NCBI RefSeq assembly: GCF_002157225.2
Contig: NZ_CP020038.1
Coordinates: 5,052,501-5,116,500 of the forward strand
Reading direction: 5' to 3'
DNA: 64,000 nucleotides
Source of the DNA: Agarilytica rhodophyticola
GTDB taxonomy: Bacteria > Pseudomonadota > Gammaproteobacteria > Pseudomonadales > Cellvibrionaceae
Shown: positions 33,482 to 43,703 of the stretch, piece by piece
Layout: every line of letters starts with the position of its first letter
Position numbering within the stretch: position 1 is the first letter of the stretch
Translations under genes and position numbers: made by a program
Notes under the pieces: generated by a model
What the model was told of the DNA's origin: nothing
Databases searched by the model: none
What the model saw: the letters and a program-made list of their open reading frames with translations, nothing else

Positions 33482-36400
33482 CTTGTGCCCCCATTACAAC
33501 AGCATCAACCAGATGCTTTCCTGTTAGTGCATCACCGTATATTTCCGACATTTGAAGCATATTACCTGCAACAGCCACAGTGCCGACCCCAATCTTCAAA
33601 TACGTAGGTCCAGGCATTTTGCTGAGGCCAAATGCTCCTGCCACTCTTCCCGTCGCATAACCCTCAGCAGTATTAGATGCTGAAGAAAGTACAAGAGCAG
33701 TCATAACTTGGTCAACAGTAAGATCATGAAGTGCCAAACCGATTCGTCCACCCTCATCTCTAATAAATTGGTGAGTGGCCCCACATCCTGATGACCAAGC
33801 TGAACAAACTTTACTCCCCCAGTATGAACCACCGTAACCTATAGCTTTTACAACACCTGAACCTAAAGACTTAAACCCTTTACCAATACCGCGCCAAAAC
33901 CCAACTCGCTTATCAAGTTGACGAGCTCCTTCTCCGACTAATTTAAATTCCTCCTGCACAATCCTCTTCCGCTCAGCCGCACTAGCCTCCTGATTCAACA
34001 GATGCCCAATTGCCGCTGAACGCGCACCATTAACAAACTTACCTCCCGTTATAGCAGAAGTAGTACCACCAACAATTGCTGCGACTAGGGTGCGTCTAGC
34101 AATATCTAAGGCGTCACCTTGAGAGTAGTCAAAGTTTGCGCCGCCCATAACAGCTTTGGTAAATCCGGAGGAGATAAAGCCGTGGCCAAATTTACCACCT
34201 TGTAGTACAGACATCACGCCACCTAATACAGCATGTGAACCAATTTGGGCGACCGCTTGTGAAGTTTTGAGCACATTCCCGCCAAACTTAATATAGCCGC
34301 TCTTACCCAGCATCTTGGCATTTTCTAAGCCAAGGCCGTTAAAGTATTCTCCCACTGCACCAAAAGCAGCTCCAGATATTCCTCCTATAACCGCTCCCCG
34401 AACCGGGTTGCGGCCATAAACCGCAGCACCAACAAAGCCACCTGCTGCGCCAGCAATTGCGGCCTTAACGATGGGAGCGCCACATGGCTGACAATATATA
34501 GAAATTAAAGCGCCAACAGCTACCCCCACAAAAGGCCTAATCTTCTTCCAAGCACGACTCAAGAAATACCCACTAGGGTCCGTAGCATTGAGCGGATTAT
34601 TCCTTAAATACGAGTAGCGATTATACATCTGTATATCAGTCGCTGCCTGTATAAAGGGATCGGCTTGCATAAAGCGGGCGATGGTGGCGTCGTAGATGCG
34701 GCCATTCATGTGAATAAGGCCCAGCTCGTCTAGCATTTCGTGGCCGGTGAAGCCGCGGCTGGTGATATCGTCGCTAAAGTTAAAGAGCTGTGTCGTTGTT
34801 AATAACTCCAACGTGCTGTTTTCTTGACGGCGGGCGCCCCAAGGGTCGAAGCTCATGCTTTGTTCAAGGTTGCCGAGATCGTCGGCAATGACGTCCACTG
34901 AGCCGAGGTGGTCTTTAAAGATAAAGCGCTTGCTTTCATCACCGATCATTTTAAATGAGGCGTCGGTGGTGTAAGTGCGTTGACCGCCAGCCACTTGGCG
35001 ACGCCATTCGATGGTACCGTCGTTTTGCGTAATGCGTTCTACGTTGCCAAGGTAGATAGTTGTTTTATTTTTGGCAGCGACACTGGAATTGCTATCAATT
35101 TGCAGATAACGACTGCGATCCGGCCCATAAGCAAAAGTAGATACATGGTTACCTTTACCGATAGTTAAGGGTTTGTCGAAGGTGGAATATTGCAAACTAC
35201 GACCGCTGGTATCGCTGGTCATATTACCGTTACTATCGTAGGAATAAGAAACGCCATTGCCAGTACTACTTACTGCATGGGGTCTATTAGCATGAAAGCT
35301 GTAGCTACCTACACCATTTTTGTATTTGATATTACCAATGGAATCGTAACGCAAATCTTGAGCCGAACTACTCAATCCCTGACAAGTACTTGTAGCGGTT
35401 GTGCCTATATTAGTTTTAATTAACCTGTTAAGGCTGTCGTAACAAAAACTTTCTTGTAAATTGCGATTAGATGAATTATTGCCACTGTTGCGCATGGAGC
35501 TTTGATTGTGACGTGATAACAAATTGCCCACTAAATCCCATCGGTAGCTAATATGCTGAATACTCAAAGGATCAGGAGTTGTACCAAGATAAATGATCCC
35601 TCCCAAATAGGCCACTTGTTGTTTTAACTGGCCACTGGCATTGTCATAAATCATAGCGCGACCATAAGGGCCGATATCCGCCTGTGTTACTTGCCCACGT
35701 TCATTGGTTCTGCGCGTGCGATATAAGGTATCGCCATTACGCAAGTCCTGTGTGTGGGTTAAAAAGCCTCGCGCATTATAAAAATTTTGGGTACCACTTT
35801 CGATGGCTTGGCCATTAACATCTTGTACAAGGTTATGCAGTACATCGAAGGTCTTATCGACGCGGCCTGCGAAATCATAAGTCTGTCCGGTATTAAAAAC
35901 CTCTAAAGGAGTTGCATCATTATTGTCGCTGTTAAGATGCATAGTATTTGCCGATGGTCGACCATATTGGTCAAACGTTGGATAACTACAATATTGCGTT
36001 GTTCCTGCGTTACAGGTTTCATGAAAGGTATTTTTACTCATGATAACCGCAGTTGTCTGGCCTATTGCATTCGCTACTGAGAGTGATGCGTTATCAGTGG
36101 CACCATCAAAATACCAGCGGGTATGATTCTCCACTTGTGTTTCCGCACTATTTTTATAATCTGTGCGTTTTTGTAGTCGGCCTAGTCGGTCATAGCGATT
36201 GCGCACCACCTGCCCTTTCGCATCTTGCTGACGAATCAACTCACCGAAGGCATTGTATTGATAATCCCAACGCCCTTTATCAGGATCATTCATCCATTGC
36301 TTACGATTGAGGCGATCATAATGAATATCAGTGACAAGAGGGCTACCTTGTGTAGGATAAACAGTGGTCTTAGTTAAATTGCCTTCGGTATCATAGTTAT

Positions 36401-39400
36401 AGCGAATATAAGCATAGTCATTGGCAGCATCATGGATATTGTCTTCAACTTTAATTAATTCGCCAAAGGTGTTTTTTATCTCTCGCTTGGTTTGGCCAAT
36501 GGCATTTGTGGTGGTCATCGACAAACCGTCATAACTAATGTTACTGTTGGCTGTTACCCCATCAAAACCAGGAGCACTTACCGTACGAGAGCGACTCAAA
36601 ATATCGTAAGTGGTTTCAGTCCAATATTGGGCAGTAAAATAATAGGGTTCGCTTACTCGCGCAATACGGCCTAGAAGGTCGTACTCTGTATCGACATATA
36701 CCCAACTACCTTGGAAGTCTTGGGTGGCAGCACGCATAGTTCGGCCAAGACGATCAAAATACTCAACTGTGGTTGCACCGTTAGCCACGATACTGCGCAT
36801 AGCATATTGCGCACCTGTAGGACAGCCTGGCGATACTTGTGAACATGTTAAATACTCAGAAGTCACCGTGTTATCAGCAGAAGTATCACCGCGAGAAATT
36901 TCACGGCCTAAAGCGTCATAAGTAAAGGTGGTGATAACACCGTTAGCATTTTCTACTTGTAACGGCGTGCCATATTTATCGCGTGAGATAATCGTTTCTA
37001 TAATATGGCCATAAGCATCTTTACTCTCAATAGAATAGCGCCCATTGCTATCATATTGCACTTCTGCCAAACGTGTTTCGCTTGTGTAACCATTCCAACC
37101 TGTAGTTTCTGTTTTTACTTCATTACCGAAACTATCGTAATGGTGTTTTGTGGTAAGTTTTTCAGAGACATCTGAGGAGTCCGGCTCGATAATTTCCTCA
37201 TGCAACATACCATTTGGGTAATAGGTAAAGGCGACTGTGCGAGCTTCTTGCGCAACATTGTTGCGAGAGCCGTTGGATTGCACACGGGTTAATCGCCCTA
37301 ATTGGGCATAGGAGTATGAGCGACCATGCAAGCTGATGGTTTGACTACTAGCGTAGGTATTTACTGTTGAAGTAGTTTGGCTTAGGTTAGACGAACCGTT
37401 GCTATCGGGGTCATTAAAAACACCCTGAGTATTGACGCTACTTGACGATACGTTGCCAAAATTATCATAAGTACTTTGAGTGATGGTTGTAGTTAACGCA
37501 GTAGTACCAACTTCAAGTTTATCACTATGATTAAGATTAGTTTTTGTTGGATAAATGATCTCTGTACTTCTTGTTAACTGCGGTTGATGATACACAGAAC
37601 CGGCAGGTGCTTGATCCGTATATTTGTTAATAGCATCACTCAGTAATTCATCCTCAGGAGTGTAGACGCGAGTACGTTTGGGCATTCCAACAAAAGGAAA
37701 GTTTTGATGGTATTCGGTAGTGGTTTTAATTCCTGTTTGTACGTCGATAGAGGTTAAAGTTTTAAAGCCTAAAAACCCTCGCCCACCGGCTTGCATTTTT
37801 GCTTCAGTATAGAGGTATTCCACCTTGCTGGTGGCATTAATATTATTTTTAATGGGAGCAGTGCTTTCGACGCTGGCCACAATCGACATAGGTGTATTGA
37901 GATCAAAAACAGGCAACGCATAGTCAGGATCATTCGCGGCTAAACCTAAAGGATTGTTAATTTCACGATAAAAATCATTTTGATTAGCAACTCGTTGTCG
38001 ACAAATAGAGTTAGCTAAAACTCCAGGCAAAGAGGGGAAACTTGCAATGCAATCGTTATTTTGACTAGCGCTGTTACCCTCCACTTCCAAGCGCGAGTAA
38101 TGATGGCTAGTGCTCATGCTGTGATATTGCACTTTAGTTTCATTACCAAAGTTATTTTTAAATACGCTAATCACATTGTGGCTACTAGCATCTTGGTTTA
38201 AAAATACTTCAATGGTTTTTTGCGAGTTAAGCTGGTTTGATGTCTGCACAAACCTTACTAGGTCTTCTGCGCTATCACCATTGACATCAAGAAAGCCGTA
38301 CTGATCATTGTCCAACACACGCTCTCGAATTGTCATTGGGGTTTCGAAAGTGGCACTGGCCCCATTCCATAAAGCAACTTTTAATTCATTGGCAACCTTA
38401 TCATGCCAGAAAAGGTCGTTCATACCATCGTGATTATAATCAACAGCAGATGGAACAGGGTTACGCACCCTAACAGAGTCGGGCAAGTCACTGAGCAGAA
38501 CATGCAAGTTTAGCGGTACTGAAATAGCACCAGAAAAGCCGTTACCTGTGCTTAGGTGTAAGGCAAACGTTGTGCTGCGTTTTAATATAATATCGTCGAG
38601 ACCATCGCCATTAAAATCCGTAACGAATACCGAACCAATAAGTTCTGGTTCATATACAGGCACACAGCTACTATCATTAGCAGGACAGGTTCGATTGAAC
38701 GATGTCCAGGTAGCATAGGGTGCGATACCTGTGGGTGTTTGCACATTAACAGTTATAGTATTAGTTGTTTCGCCGACGGTTTCATAATCGTCACAATCAA
38801 AACCACCTGGACCGTCGCTAGCGTCTTCCACACAGTTTTGGCTATTGTCTACGGCGTCAGTTTCGCTGCCGGCTTCAAAACTGACAAGATCAATATTGCC
38901 ATCACCGTTGAAGTCTCCATAGGCGATATTATCCGTATTTTGTAAATTCTTTTCGCCACTAAAAGCATAAGGGGTAGTTGAAGTATCCGCTGCGGCTGGG
39001 TTTCGCTTTAGAAATTTTGCCACCTCACCCACATTATCCACTAAGCCATCGCCATTAATATCAATAAAATGACGACCTACTACATCACTCGGTGTAGATA
39101 TGGGGTTTAGTGCATTAACATACCAATTACCCTGATTATCAGGTTTTGCGAGGTGAATACTCCAAGAGCCACTATCACGGTAACGCAGAGCTATATCGTG
39201 GCGACCGTCGGCATTATAATCGAGAATATTTAACTGGTATTGTGGCTGATTACCTGGGGTTCCCAGATTACTATAATGATCAGAAGATATGGTACTGGTG
39301 GTCATTAAGTATGAATTGCAAGTACTATCGGACATGACTATTTCTGTCTTATAACGGCTATCTCCAGCGTCAAACCAGCCAATGACAAGATCCTGACAAC

Positions 39401-41078
39401 CATCGCCATTAATATCTGCCTGTTTATAGTCTGCTAAATAACGGTTATCGTGCGCACTGTCGAGATTATAGCGTTGTGGTGATGTAGAGAAAGCAACTGC
39501 TTGATTCTGCCATTGAAACTCTAATGCTGATAAACAATTAGTTCTAATTGCAGCACATTCTTGAATTCGGTTTAAACGACTGACACGATTATTGGGTGTG
39601 GCTTTAAGATAACTTAACTGATAGCTACGTAATACTTGATTATTGTTAGTAACATCAATGCGGTTGAGCCTCATAGAAGAAGTAATTTTATCACCGGCAA
39701 TATATGAGTGATGCACATCTGGCCGAGTGCTTGTATAGTCAAATGTTACCTTAGCACTGCCATTAGCGTAGTTTATTTCTGTAAGGCGATGGTTTTGCTC
39801 TTCTCCTGCATACACATAATGAATAGCATTACCAAGGTTATCTTTTGAACTATCTAAGGCCCACGTTAAGGTTTTCCTTATACCATTGCTAATTAGATCT
39901 CTGCTTGCACCCGATGTTTTGCCGTAGGTTTTTAGTGACCCGTCTTTACTAACCACTTCAAAATAAGCAGGGTCGCCGTAACTGCCGCCAACAGCGTAGA
40001 TATACATATAGCTGTCAATTTCAGTTTTATATTTTGTATTGGGTGCTCCGTATGCGCCGCTGCCATCGAGGACTAGCGGTTGCCCGTTCATACAGAAACG
40101 ATCGCTTGTCCCCAAGCTTAAAGGCAAAGAGTTAGAATCAGTAACGATGGTTTGACGGCAGCGGGTAATCATGGAATAGGCGTTGAGCGTCCAACCTAAA
40201 CCGACAATACCATTCCCACTGCGGGATGAGTAATCAAGACTGACTTCTGGTGTTACATCAGCCACACCTTTGGGTAGGCTTATTGCAACACTGTAATTAG
40301 ATGCGCCCGTCTCATCCACTCGAAAAGCGCCATTGGTGGAACCTACCATCGTTGCGGGCAGTGCGGGGTCATCATCTATAATTAATTCTATTGTTTTGTA
40401 GTCGCCACCGCCTAAGATTGCGGTATCGGCTAGCTGGGAATCCGAAGATGGGAAGACAATATCAATATAACCATCAAAATTAGCATCATGCAGTGATAGC
40501 GAAATATTACGATTATTTATTCTATCTGCATGCTCACCTGTATATTCCACAAACTTGGTAGGCGGATTACCGCCTCCACTGCCGGCGTAGATATATGCCT
40601 TATGAATTTCGGCAGCACGGAACAATATATCAGTATTGCCGTCTCGGTTAAAATCTGCGAGAAAATAATCAGTACCCTCCCTTAATAGCACCAATCCATG
40701 GGCAGCAATCTGCTGCTGTGTCAATTGGGGAGCAACGATTACTGGATTATCTGTATAAAGGAGGCGGGTGACAGTTTGTGTATACGTGTCACACTGCGGA
40801 TGGCCACAGTTTGTATGAACCACTTCGGTTTCAGTAACACTTTCACCATCAATTCGATAACTCGCTTGAGGAGGGAGTACAAGAGGTACAGCAATATCAC
40901 TATGAAGCAGTAGAAATTGTTCTTTACCATGAGCATAGATATCGTCAAGGCCATCGCCATTGATATCGCCTCGATAGATATCGTACTTACTACTGTTAAA
41001 ATCTACTGCTGTAGCATTAGCAGTACCCAAAAATAAGACACACGCAAAAAGAGTACGCAACAAAGAGCTAGACATCAT
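33471..41078 (-). CDS. Giant SpvB/RHS-repeat protein with polymorphic toxin tip
   Basis: A 2535-residue secreted protein. Start chosen at ATG 41078 (or 41075) because GGGGA precedes it and a signal peptide follows (MSSSLLRTLFACVLFLGTANA); the frame is open 72 bp further upstream. FG-GAP/VCBS calcium-binding repeats (DINGDGLDDI, DFNRDGNTDI) occupy the first third, with an SpvB-like segment near residues 245-310 (VAISLPKGVADVTPEVSLDYSS). YD/RHS repeats fill about 1250-1950, and the RHS core ends at NNPLNATDPSG near 2166. The last 370 residues are a variable tip: Gly-rich hydrophobic stretch, then a basic region. SpvB plus RHS resembles Tc-toxin B/C cages that encapsulate the tip. The toxic activity of the tip is not recognised. 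Followed by a coupled immunity candidate. Confidence 0.85.
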   Translation of the reverse strand: MMSSSLLRTLFACVLFLGTANATAVDFNSSKYDIYRGDINGDGLDDIYAHGKEQFLLLHSDIAVPLVLPPQASYRIDGESVTETEVVHTNCGHPQCDTYTQTVTRLLYTDNPVIVAPQLTQQQIAAHGLVLLREGTDYFLADFNRDGNTDILFRAAEIHKAYIYAGSGGGNPPTKFVEYTGEHADRINNRNISLSLHDANFDGYIDIVFPSSDSQLADTAILGGGDYKTIELIIDDDPALPATMVGSTNGAFRVDETGASNYSVAISLPKGVADVTPEVSLDYSSRSGNGIVGLGWTLNAYSMITRCRQTIVTDSNSLPLSLGTSDRFCMNGQPLVLDGSGAYGAPNTKYKTEIDSYMYIYAVGGSYGDPAYFEVVSKDGSLKTYGKTSGASRDLISNGIRKTLTWALDSSKDNLGNAIHYVYAGEEQNHRLTEINYANGSAKVTFDYTSTRPDVHHSYIAGDKITSSMRLNRIDVTNNNQVLRSYQLSYLKATPNNRVSRLNRIQECAAIRTNCLSALEFQWQNQAVAFSTSPQRYNLDSAHDNRYLADYKQADINGDGCQDLVIGWFDAGDSRYKTEIVMSDSTCNSYLMTTSTISSDHYSNLGTPGNQPQYQLNILDYNADGRHDIALRYRDSGSWSIHLAKPDNQGNWYVNALNPISTPSDVVGRHFIDINGDGLVDNVGEVAKFLKRNPAAADTSTTPYAFSGEKNLQNTDNIAYGDFNGDGNIDLVSFEAGSETDAVDNSQNCVEDASDGPGGFDCDDYETVGETTNTITVNVQTPTGIAPYATWTSFNRTCPANDSSCVPVYEPELIGSVFVTDFNGDGLDDIILKRSTTFALHLSTGNGFSGAISVPLNLHVLLSDLPDSVRVRNPVPSAVDYNHDGMNDLFWHDKVANELKVALWNGASATFETPMTIRERVLDNDQYGFLDVNGDSAEDLVRFVQTSNQLNSQKTIEVFLNQDASSHNVISVFKNNFGNETKVQYHSMSTSHHYSRLEVEGNSASQNNDCIASFPSLPGVLANSICRQRVANQNDFYREINNPLGLAANDPDYALPVFDLNTPMSIVASVESTAPIKNNINATSKVEYLYTEAKMQAGGRGFLGFKTLTSIDVQTGIKTTTEYHQNFPFVGMPKRTRVYTPEDELLSDAINKYTDQAPAGSVYHQPQLTRSTEIIYPTKTNLNHSDKLEVGTTALTTTITQSTYDNFGNVSSSSVNTQGVFNDPDSNGSSNLSQTTSTVNTYASSQTISLHGRSYSYAQLGRLTRVQSNGSRNNVAQEARTVAFTYYPNGMLHEEIIEPDSSDVSEKLTTKHHYDSFGNEVKTETTGWNGYTSETRLAEVQYDSNGRYSIESKDAYGHIIETIISRDKYGTPLQVENANGVITTFTYDALGREISRGDTSADNTVTSEYLTCSQVSPGCPTGAQYAMRSIVANGATTVEYFDRLGRTMRAATQDFQGSWVYVDTEYDLLGRIARVSEPYYFTAQYWTETTYDILSRSRTVSAPGFDGVTANSNISYDGLSMTTTNAIGQTKREIKNTFGELIKVEDNIHDAANDYAYIRYNYDTEGNLTKTTVYPTQGSPLVTDIHYDRLNRKQWMNDPDKGRWDYQYNAFGELIRQQDAKGQVVRNRYDRLGRLQKRTDYKNSAETQVENHTRWYFDGATDNASLSVANAIGQTTAVIMSKNTFHETCNAGTTQYCSYPTFDQYGRPSANTMHLNSDNNDATPLEVFNTGQTYDFAGRVDKTFDVLHNLVQDVNGQAIESGTQNFYNARGFLTHTQDLRNGDTLYRTRRTNERGQVTQADIGPYGRAMIYDNASGQLKQQVAYLGGIIYLGTTPDPLSIQHISYRWDLVGNLLSRHNQSSMRNSGNNSSNRNLQESFCYDSLNRLIKTNIGTTATSTCQGLSSSAQDLRYDSIGNIKYKNGVGSYSFHANRPHAVSSTGNGVSYSYDSNGNMTSDTSGRSLQYSTFDKPLTIGKGNHVSTFAYGPDRSRYLQIDSNSSVAAKNKTTIYLGNVERITQNDGTIEWRRQVAGGQRTYTTDASFKMIGDESKRFIFKDHLGSVDVIADDLGNLEQSMSFDPWGARRQENSTLELLTTTQLFNFSDDITSRGFTGHEMLDELGLIHMNGRIYDATIARFMQADPFIQAATDIQMYNRYSYLRNNPLNATDPSGYFLSRAWKKIRPFVGVAVGALISIYCQPCGAPIVKAAIAGAAGGFVGAAVYGRNPVRGAVIGGISGAAFGAVGEYFNGLGLENAKMLGKSGYIKFGGNVLKTSQAVAQIGSHAVLGGVMSVLQGGKFGHGFISSGFTKAVMGGANFDYSQGDALDIARRTLVAAIVGGTTSAITGGKFVNGARSAAIGHLLNQEASAAERKRIVQEEFKLVGEGARQLDKRVGFWRGIGKGFKSLGSGVVKAIGYGGSYWGSKVCSAWSSGCGATHQFIRDEGGRIGLALHDLTVDQVMTALVLSSASNTAEGYATGRVAGAFGLSKMPGPTYLKIGVGTVAVAGNMLQMSEIYGDALTGKHLVDAVVMGAQDDM

Positions 41079-41362
41079 TTCCCCAAACATATCATAGAGG
41101 TTACTGCACAAGTAACTCAGTAGAAGGCTTCTTAAATATGTAAAAAGCAAGTTAAATTAATTTAAAAGGCGATAACGCAAAAAATTAATTACATTTTGCG
41201 AAAAGATATTCATTCCTAGAATGTGGATGCATCCTTTCGTGGGCATTATCCTATAATCAAAGCGCAATGATTTCAATGCCAAAGTATATTTTTTAGGCTG
41301 ATTTAAAGCTAGCCTGAAGGGGATTATTAGATTTTTAGGGTTAATTTAGCCAGCAATAAAAC

Positions 41363-41911
41363 TCAAGATATAGAGCGAATAACCCGGCAGGGGTTGCCAA
41401 AGGCAAGTACGCCTTCTGGGATATCTTTGGTTACAACACTAGAAGCCCCTATCACACTGCCGTTGCCAATAGTGACACCGGGAAGAACCGCAGCATTACC
41501 GCCAATCCAAACATCATCGCCAATATGAATAGGCGTTCCATATTCTGTTGTTTTTCTCTCTATTGGGTTTAAGGGATGGGTGGCGGTTGAAATCATGACG
41601 TTGGGGCCCAGCATAACATTATCGCCAATAGCTACAGGGCAAACATCGAGAATTGTTAAGTTATGATTGGCGTAAAAACTGTCTCCTATTGTAATGTTAT
41701 AGCCGTAGTCACAAAAGAAGTTGGGTTCAATATGGGCTGTGCCTTTAAATAGGATTAACTGGCGTAAAATCGCCATTCTTTCTTCCAGTTTATTGGGATC
41801 ATAAATATTAAATTGATGACATAGAGATTTCGCGTGAAGACGCTCTTGGGTAAGGATGGGATCTCGAGAGTTATAAGCCAAGCCATGAATCATGTTTTCT
41901 TTTTCAGTCAT
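41363..41911 (-). CDS. Maltose/galactoside O-acetyltransferase family (hexapeptide repeat)
   Basis: A 182-residue left-handed beta-helix acetyltransferase of the Maa/LacA/NodL type. It has the N-terminal helical region (HGLAYNSRDPILTQERLHAKSL), the catalytic His in TATHPLNP, and hexapeptide repeats through the C-terminal half (IGDDVWIGGNAAVLPGVTIGNGSVIGASSVVTKDIP). It should transfer acetyl from acetyl-CoA to a sugar hydroxyl. It lies 45 bp after the second ketosynthase gene on the same strand, so it may decorate the glycosyl part of the pigment lipid, or simply be a neighbour. Confidence 0.85.
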   Translation of the reverse strand: MTEKENMIHGLAYNSRDPILTQERLHAKSLCHQFNIYDPNKLEERMAILRQLILFKGTAHIEPNFFCDYGYNITIGDSFYANHNLTILDVCPVAIGDNVMLGPNVMISTATHPLNPIERKTTEYGTPIHIGDDVWIGGNAAVLPGVTIGNGSVIGASSVVTKDIPEGVLAFGNPCRVIRSIS

Positions 41912-41956
41912 ACGCGATAACTCTCTTGTTTTGATTACGAGCTAATAAGCTCTAGC

Positions 41957-43189
41957 TTAATCAACACGTTTAAATATTAGTGAAGTATTCACACCACCAA
42001 AAGCAAAATTGTTACTCATAATATAAGACGCCTTAAGTTCCTGCGGCTGCCCTACAATATGATTTAAGGTTCCACATCTCTCGTCTATGGTTTCAAGATT
42101 TATTGTTGGTGCAAACCATCCTTCTCGCATCATCTCAATAGATAGCCACGCTTCTAGCGAAGCACAGGCCCCTAAACTATGTCCGATATAACTTTTTAGG
42201 GCACTAAACGGAATGCCTGCGCCCATTGTTTGCTCTGTCGCTTGGGTTTCGGCGATATCGCCGTGAACAGTGGCAGTACCATGCCCGGAAATATAATCAA
42301 TGTCTTGTACATTCAATTGAGCATCATTAAGCGCTAAGCTCATAACTTTAGCCATGGTAGATTTTTGTGGACGCACAAGATGGACACCATCGGTATTAGT
42401 GCCATAGCCCACCACTTCCGCTAAAATATTAGCTCCGCGTTTTACAGCAAAATCCCACTCTTCCAAAATAAGAGTACAGGCGCCCTCCCCTAAAACTAAT
42501 CCATCGCGATTTTTGTCGTAGGGTCGTGGTGATAGTTCTGGGGTAGTATTTTTAGTACTGGTAGCATACACCGTATCAAACACCGCTGCCTGAGTTGGGC
42601 ATAATTCTTCAGAGCCTCCTGCTAGCATAACTTTTTGTTGACCACTGCGAATGGCTTCGTAGGCATAGCCAATCGCTTGGCTACCCGCTGTGCAGGCGCT
42701 GGAGGTGGTATACATTCTCCCTGTGGTGCCAAAATAAATACTGATATTAACTGCTGCAGAATGGCTCATCATGCGTAAATAAGTCGTGCCGTTAATACGA
42801 CGCATAGACTGATTTTCTAATAAATTAAAAAACTCCATTGCCGCTGCGCTATTCCCTGTTGCAGAGCCATAGGCGACGCCAACTTCACCGCTTTTAAGAA
42901 TATCATTTTTTAAAAGACCCGCATTTTCTAGAGCTTTTTCACTAGCACGCACACCTAGTTGCGCTACTCGCCCCATACCGCGGGTTTTTTTTAGGCTGTA
43001 GTGCTCAGGTAAAACAAAATCGTCTACTGGAGAGGCCAAGCGTGTTTGTAACTCTGGATATTGATCCCACTCATCCATGTAGCGAATTTTATTTTTACAA
43101 GCAAGCAGGGCGGCACGGATATCTTGCCAATTATTTCCTAGGGAAGATATTGCTCCACCACCTGTTATTGCGACACGCTTATTCAACAA
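41957..43189 (-). CDS. Beta-ketoacyl-ACP synthase, aryl-polyene type (KS 2)
   Basis: A 410-residue FabF-like enzyme and close paralogue of the ketosynthase at 7683-8918, with the same residue numbering for Cys166 (SSACTAGS), His303 (SGHGTAT), Lys332 and His337 (IGHSLGA). A local change is SYIGH in place of GHIGH next to the lysine. It should share polyene chain extension with KS 1, possibly as a heterodimer partner as described for aryl-polyene ketosynthases. It follows the ApeP-like dehydratase gene by about 57 bp. Confidence 0.9.
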   Translation of the reverse strand: MLNKRVAITGGGAISSLGNNWQDIRAALLACKNKIRYMDEWDQYPELQTRLASPVDDFVLPEHYSLKKTRGMGRVAQLGVRASEKALENAGLLKNDILKSGEVGVAYGSATGNSAAAMEFFNLLENQSMRRINGTTYLRMMSHSAAVNISIYFGTTGRMYTTSSACTAGSQAIGYAYEAIRSGQQKVMLAGGSEELCPTQAAVFDTVYATSTKNTTPELSPRPYDKNRDGLVLGEGACTLILEEWDFAVKRGANILAEVVGYGTNTDGVHLVRPQKSTMAKVMSLALNDAQLNVQDIDYISGHGTATVHGDIAETQATEQTMGAGIPFSALKSYIGHSLGACASLEAWLSIEMMREGWFAPTINLETIDERCGTLNHIVGQPQELKASYIMSNNFAFGGVNTSLIFKRVD

Positions 43190-43246
43190 TACTCACCTTA
43201 ACTTTTTATATGTCTTCGTTAGCATAATGTAAGTAATACCCTATGA

Positions 43247-43693
43247 TTACGTATTACTTAACTTTCTAAATACTGACAGCTTGGTCTGCGCTAACAACGC
43301 ATCACTAGCTTTATCTTTCACTTGGCAATCAAAGGTCGCAAGGGAGTCGCCCACTACAGCCAACTCATTACAGCTAACAATCAAGTCTGTACTTTCGGGA
43401 AACCAAGATGTTTGCGCCGATAATTTACGCGTCCCTAATAAAAAACCGGTGTGAGGTTCCACCGTTCCTTGTTGCAGCTGATAACCTGCAATTAAGGCCG
43501 CTGTTTGCCCCATATATTCGATACTAATCCAGGCAGGAACACCTTTACCAGCAATAAAAAAAGGCGAGTTTTTGCTGATTGCAACTTCCGCTTGGGCGGC
43601 GTTATTCGAAACAGACACTAAGCGATCTAATAACAGCATAGGCGGACGATGAGGCAAAAGATCGAGTAAAGATGAGTCGGTATTTATCGTCAT
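43247..43693 (-). CDS. 3-hydroxyacyl-ACP dehydratase, ApeP-like (second copy)
   Basis: A 148-residue hotdog dehydratase from ATG 43693; a GTG at 43738 would give 163 residues but overlaps the acyltransferase gene by 35 bp, so the ATG just after that stop is preferred. The LLPHRPPMLLLDRL motif and WISIEYMGQTAAL helix match those of the first-operon copy (6391-6912). It probably works with KS 2. Two copies within one pathway suggest either redundancy or a heteromeric dehydratase. Confidence 0.82.
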   Translation of the reverse strand: MTINTDSSLLDLLPHRPPMLLLDRLVSVSNNAAQAEVAISKNSPFFIAGKGVPAWISIEYMGQTAALIAGYQLQQGTVEPHTGFLLGTRKLSAQTSWFPESTDLIVSCNELAVVGDSLATFDCQVKDKASDALLAQTKLSVFRKLSNT

Positions 43694-43703
43694 ATTATTA
43701 ATA

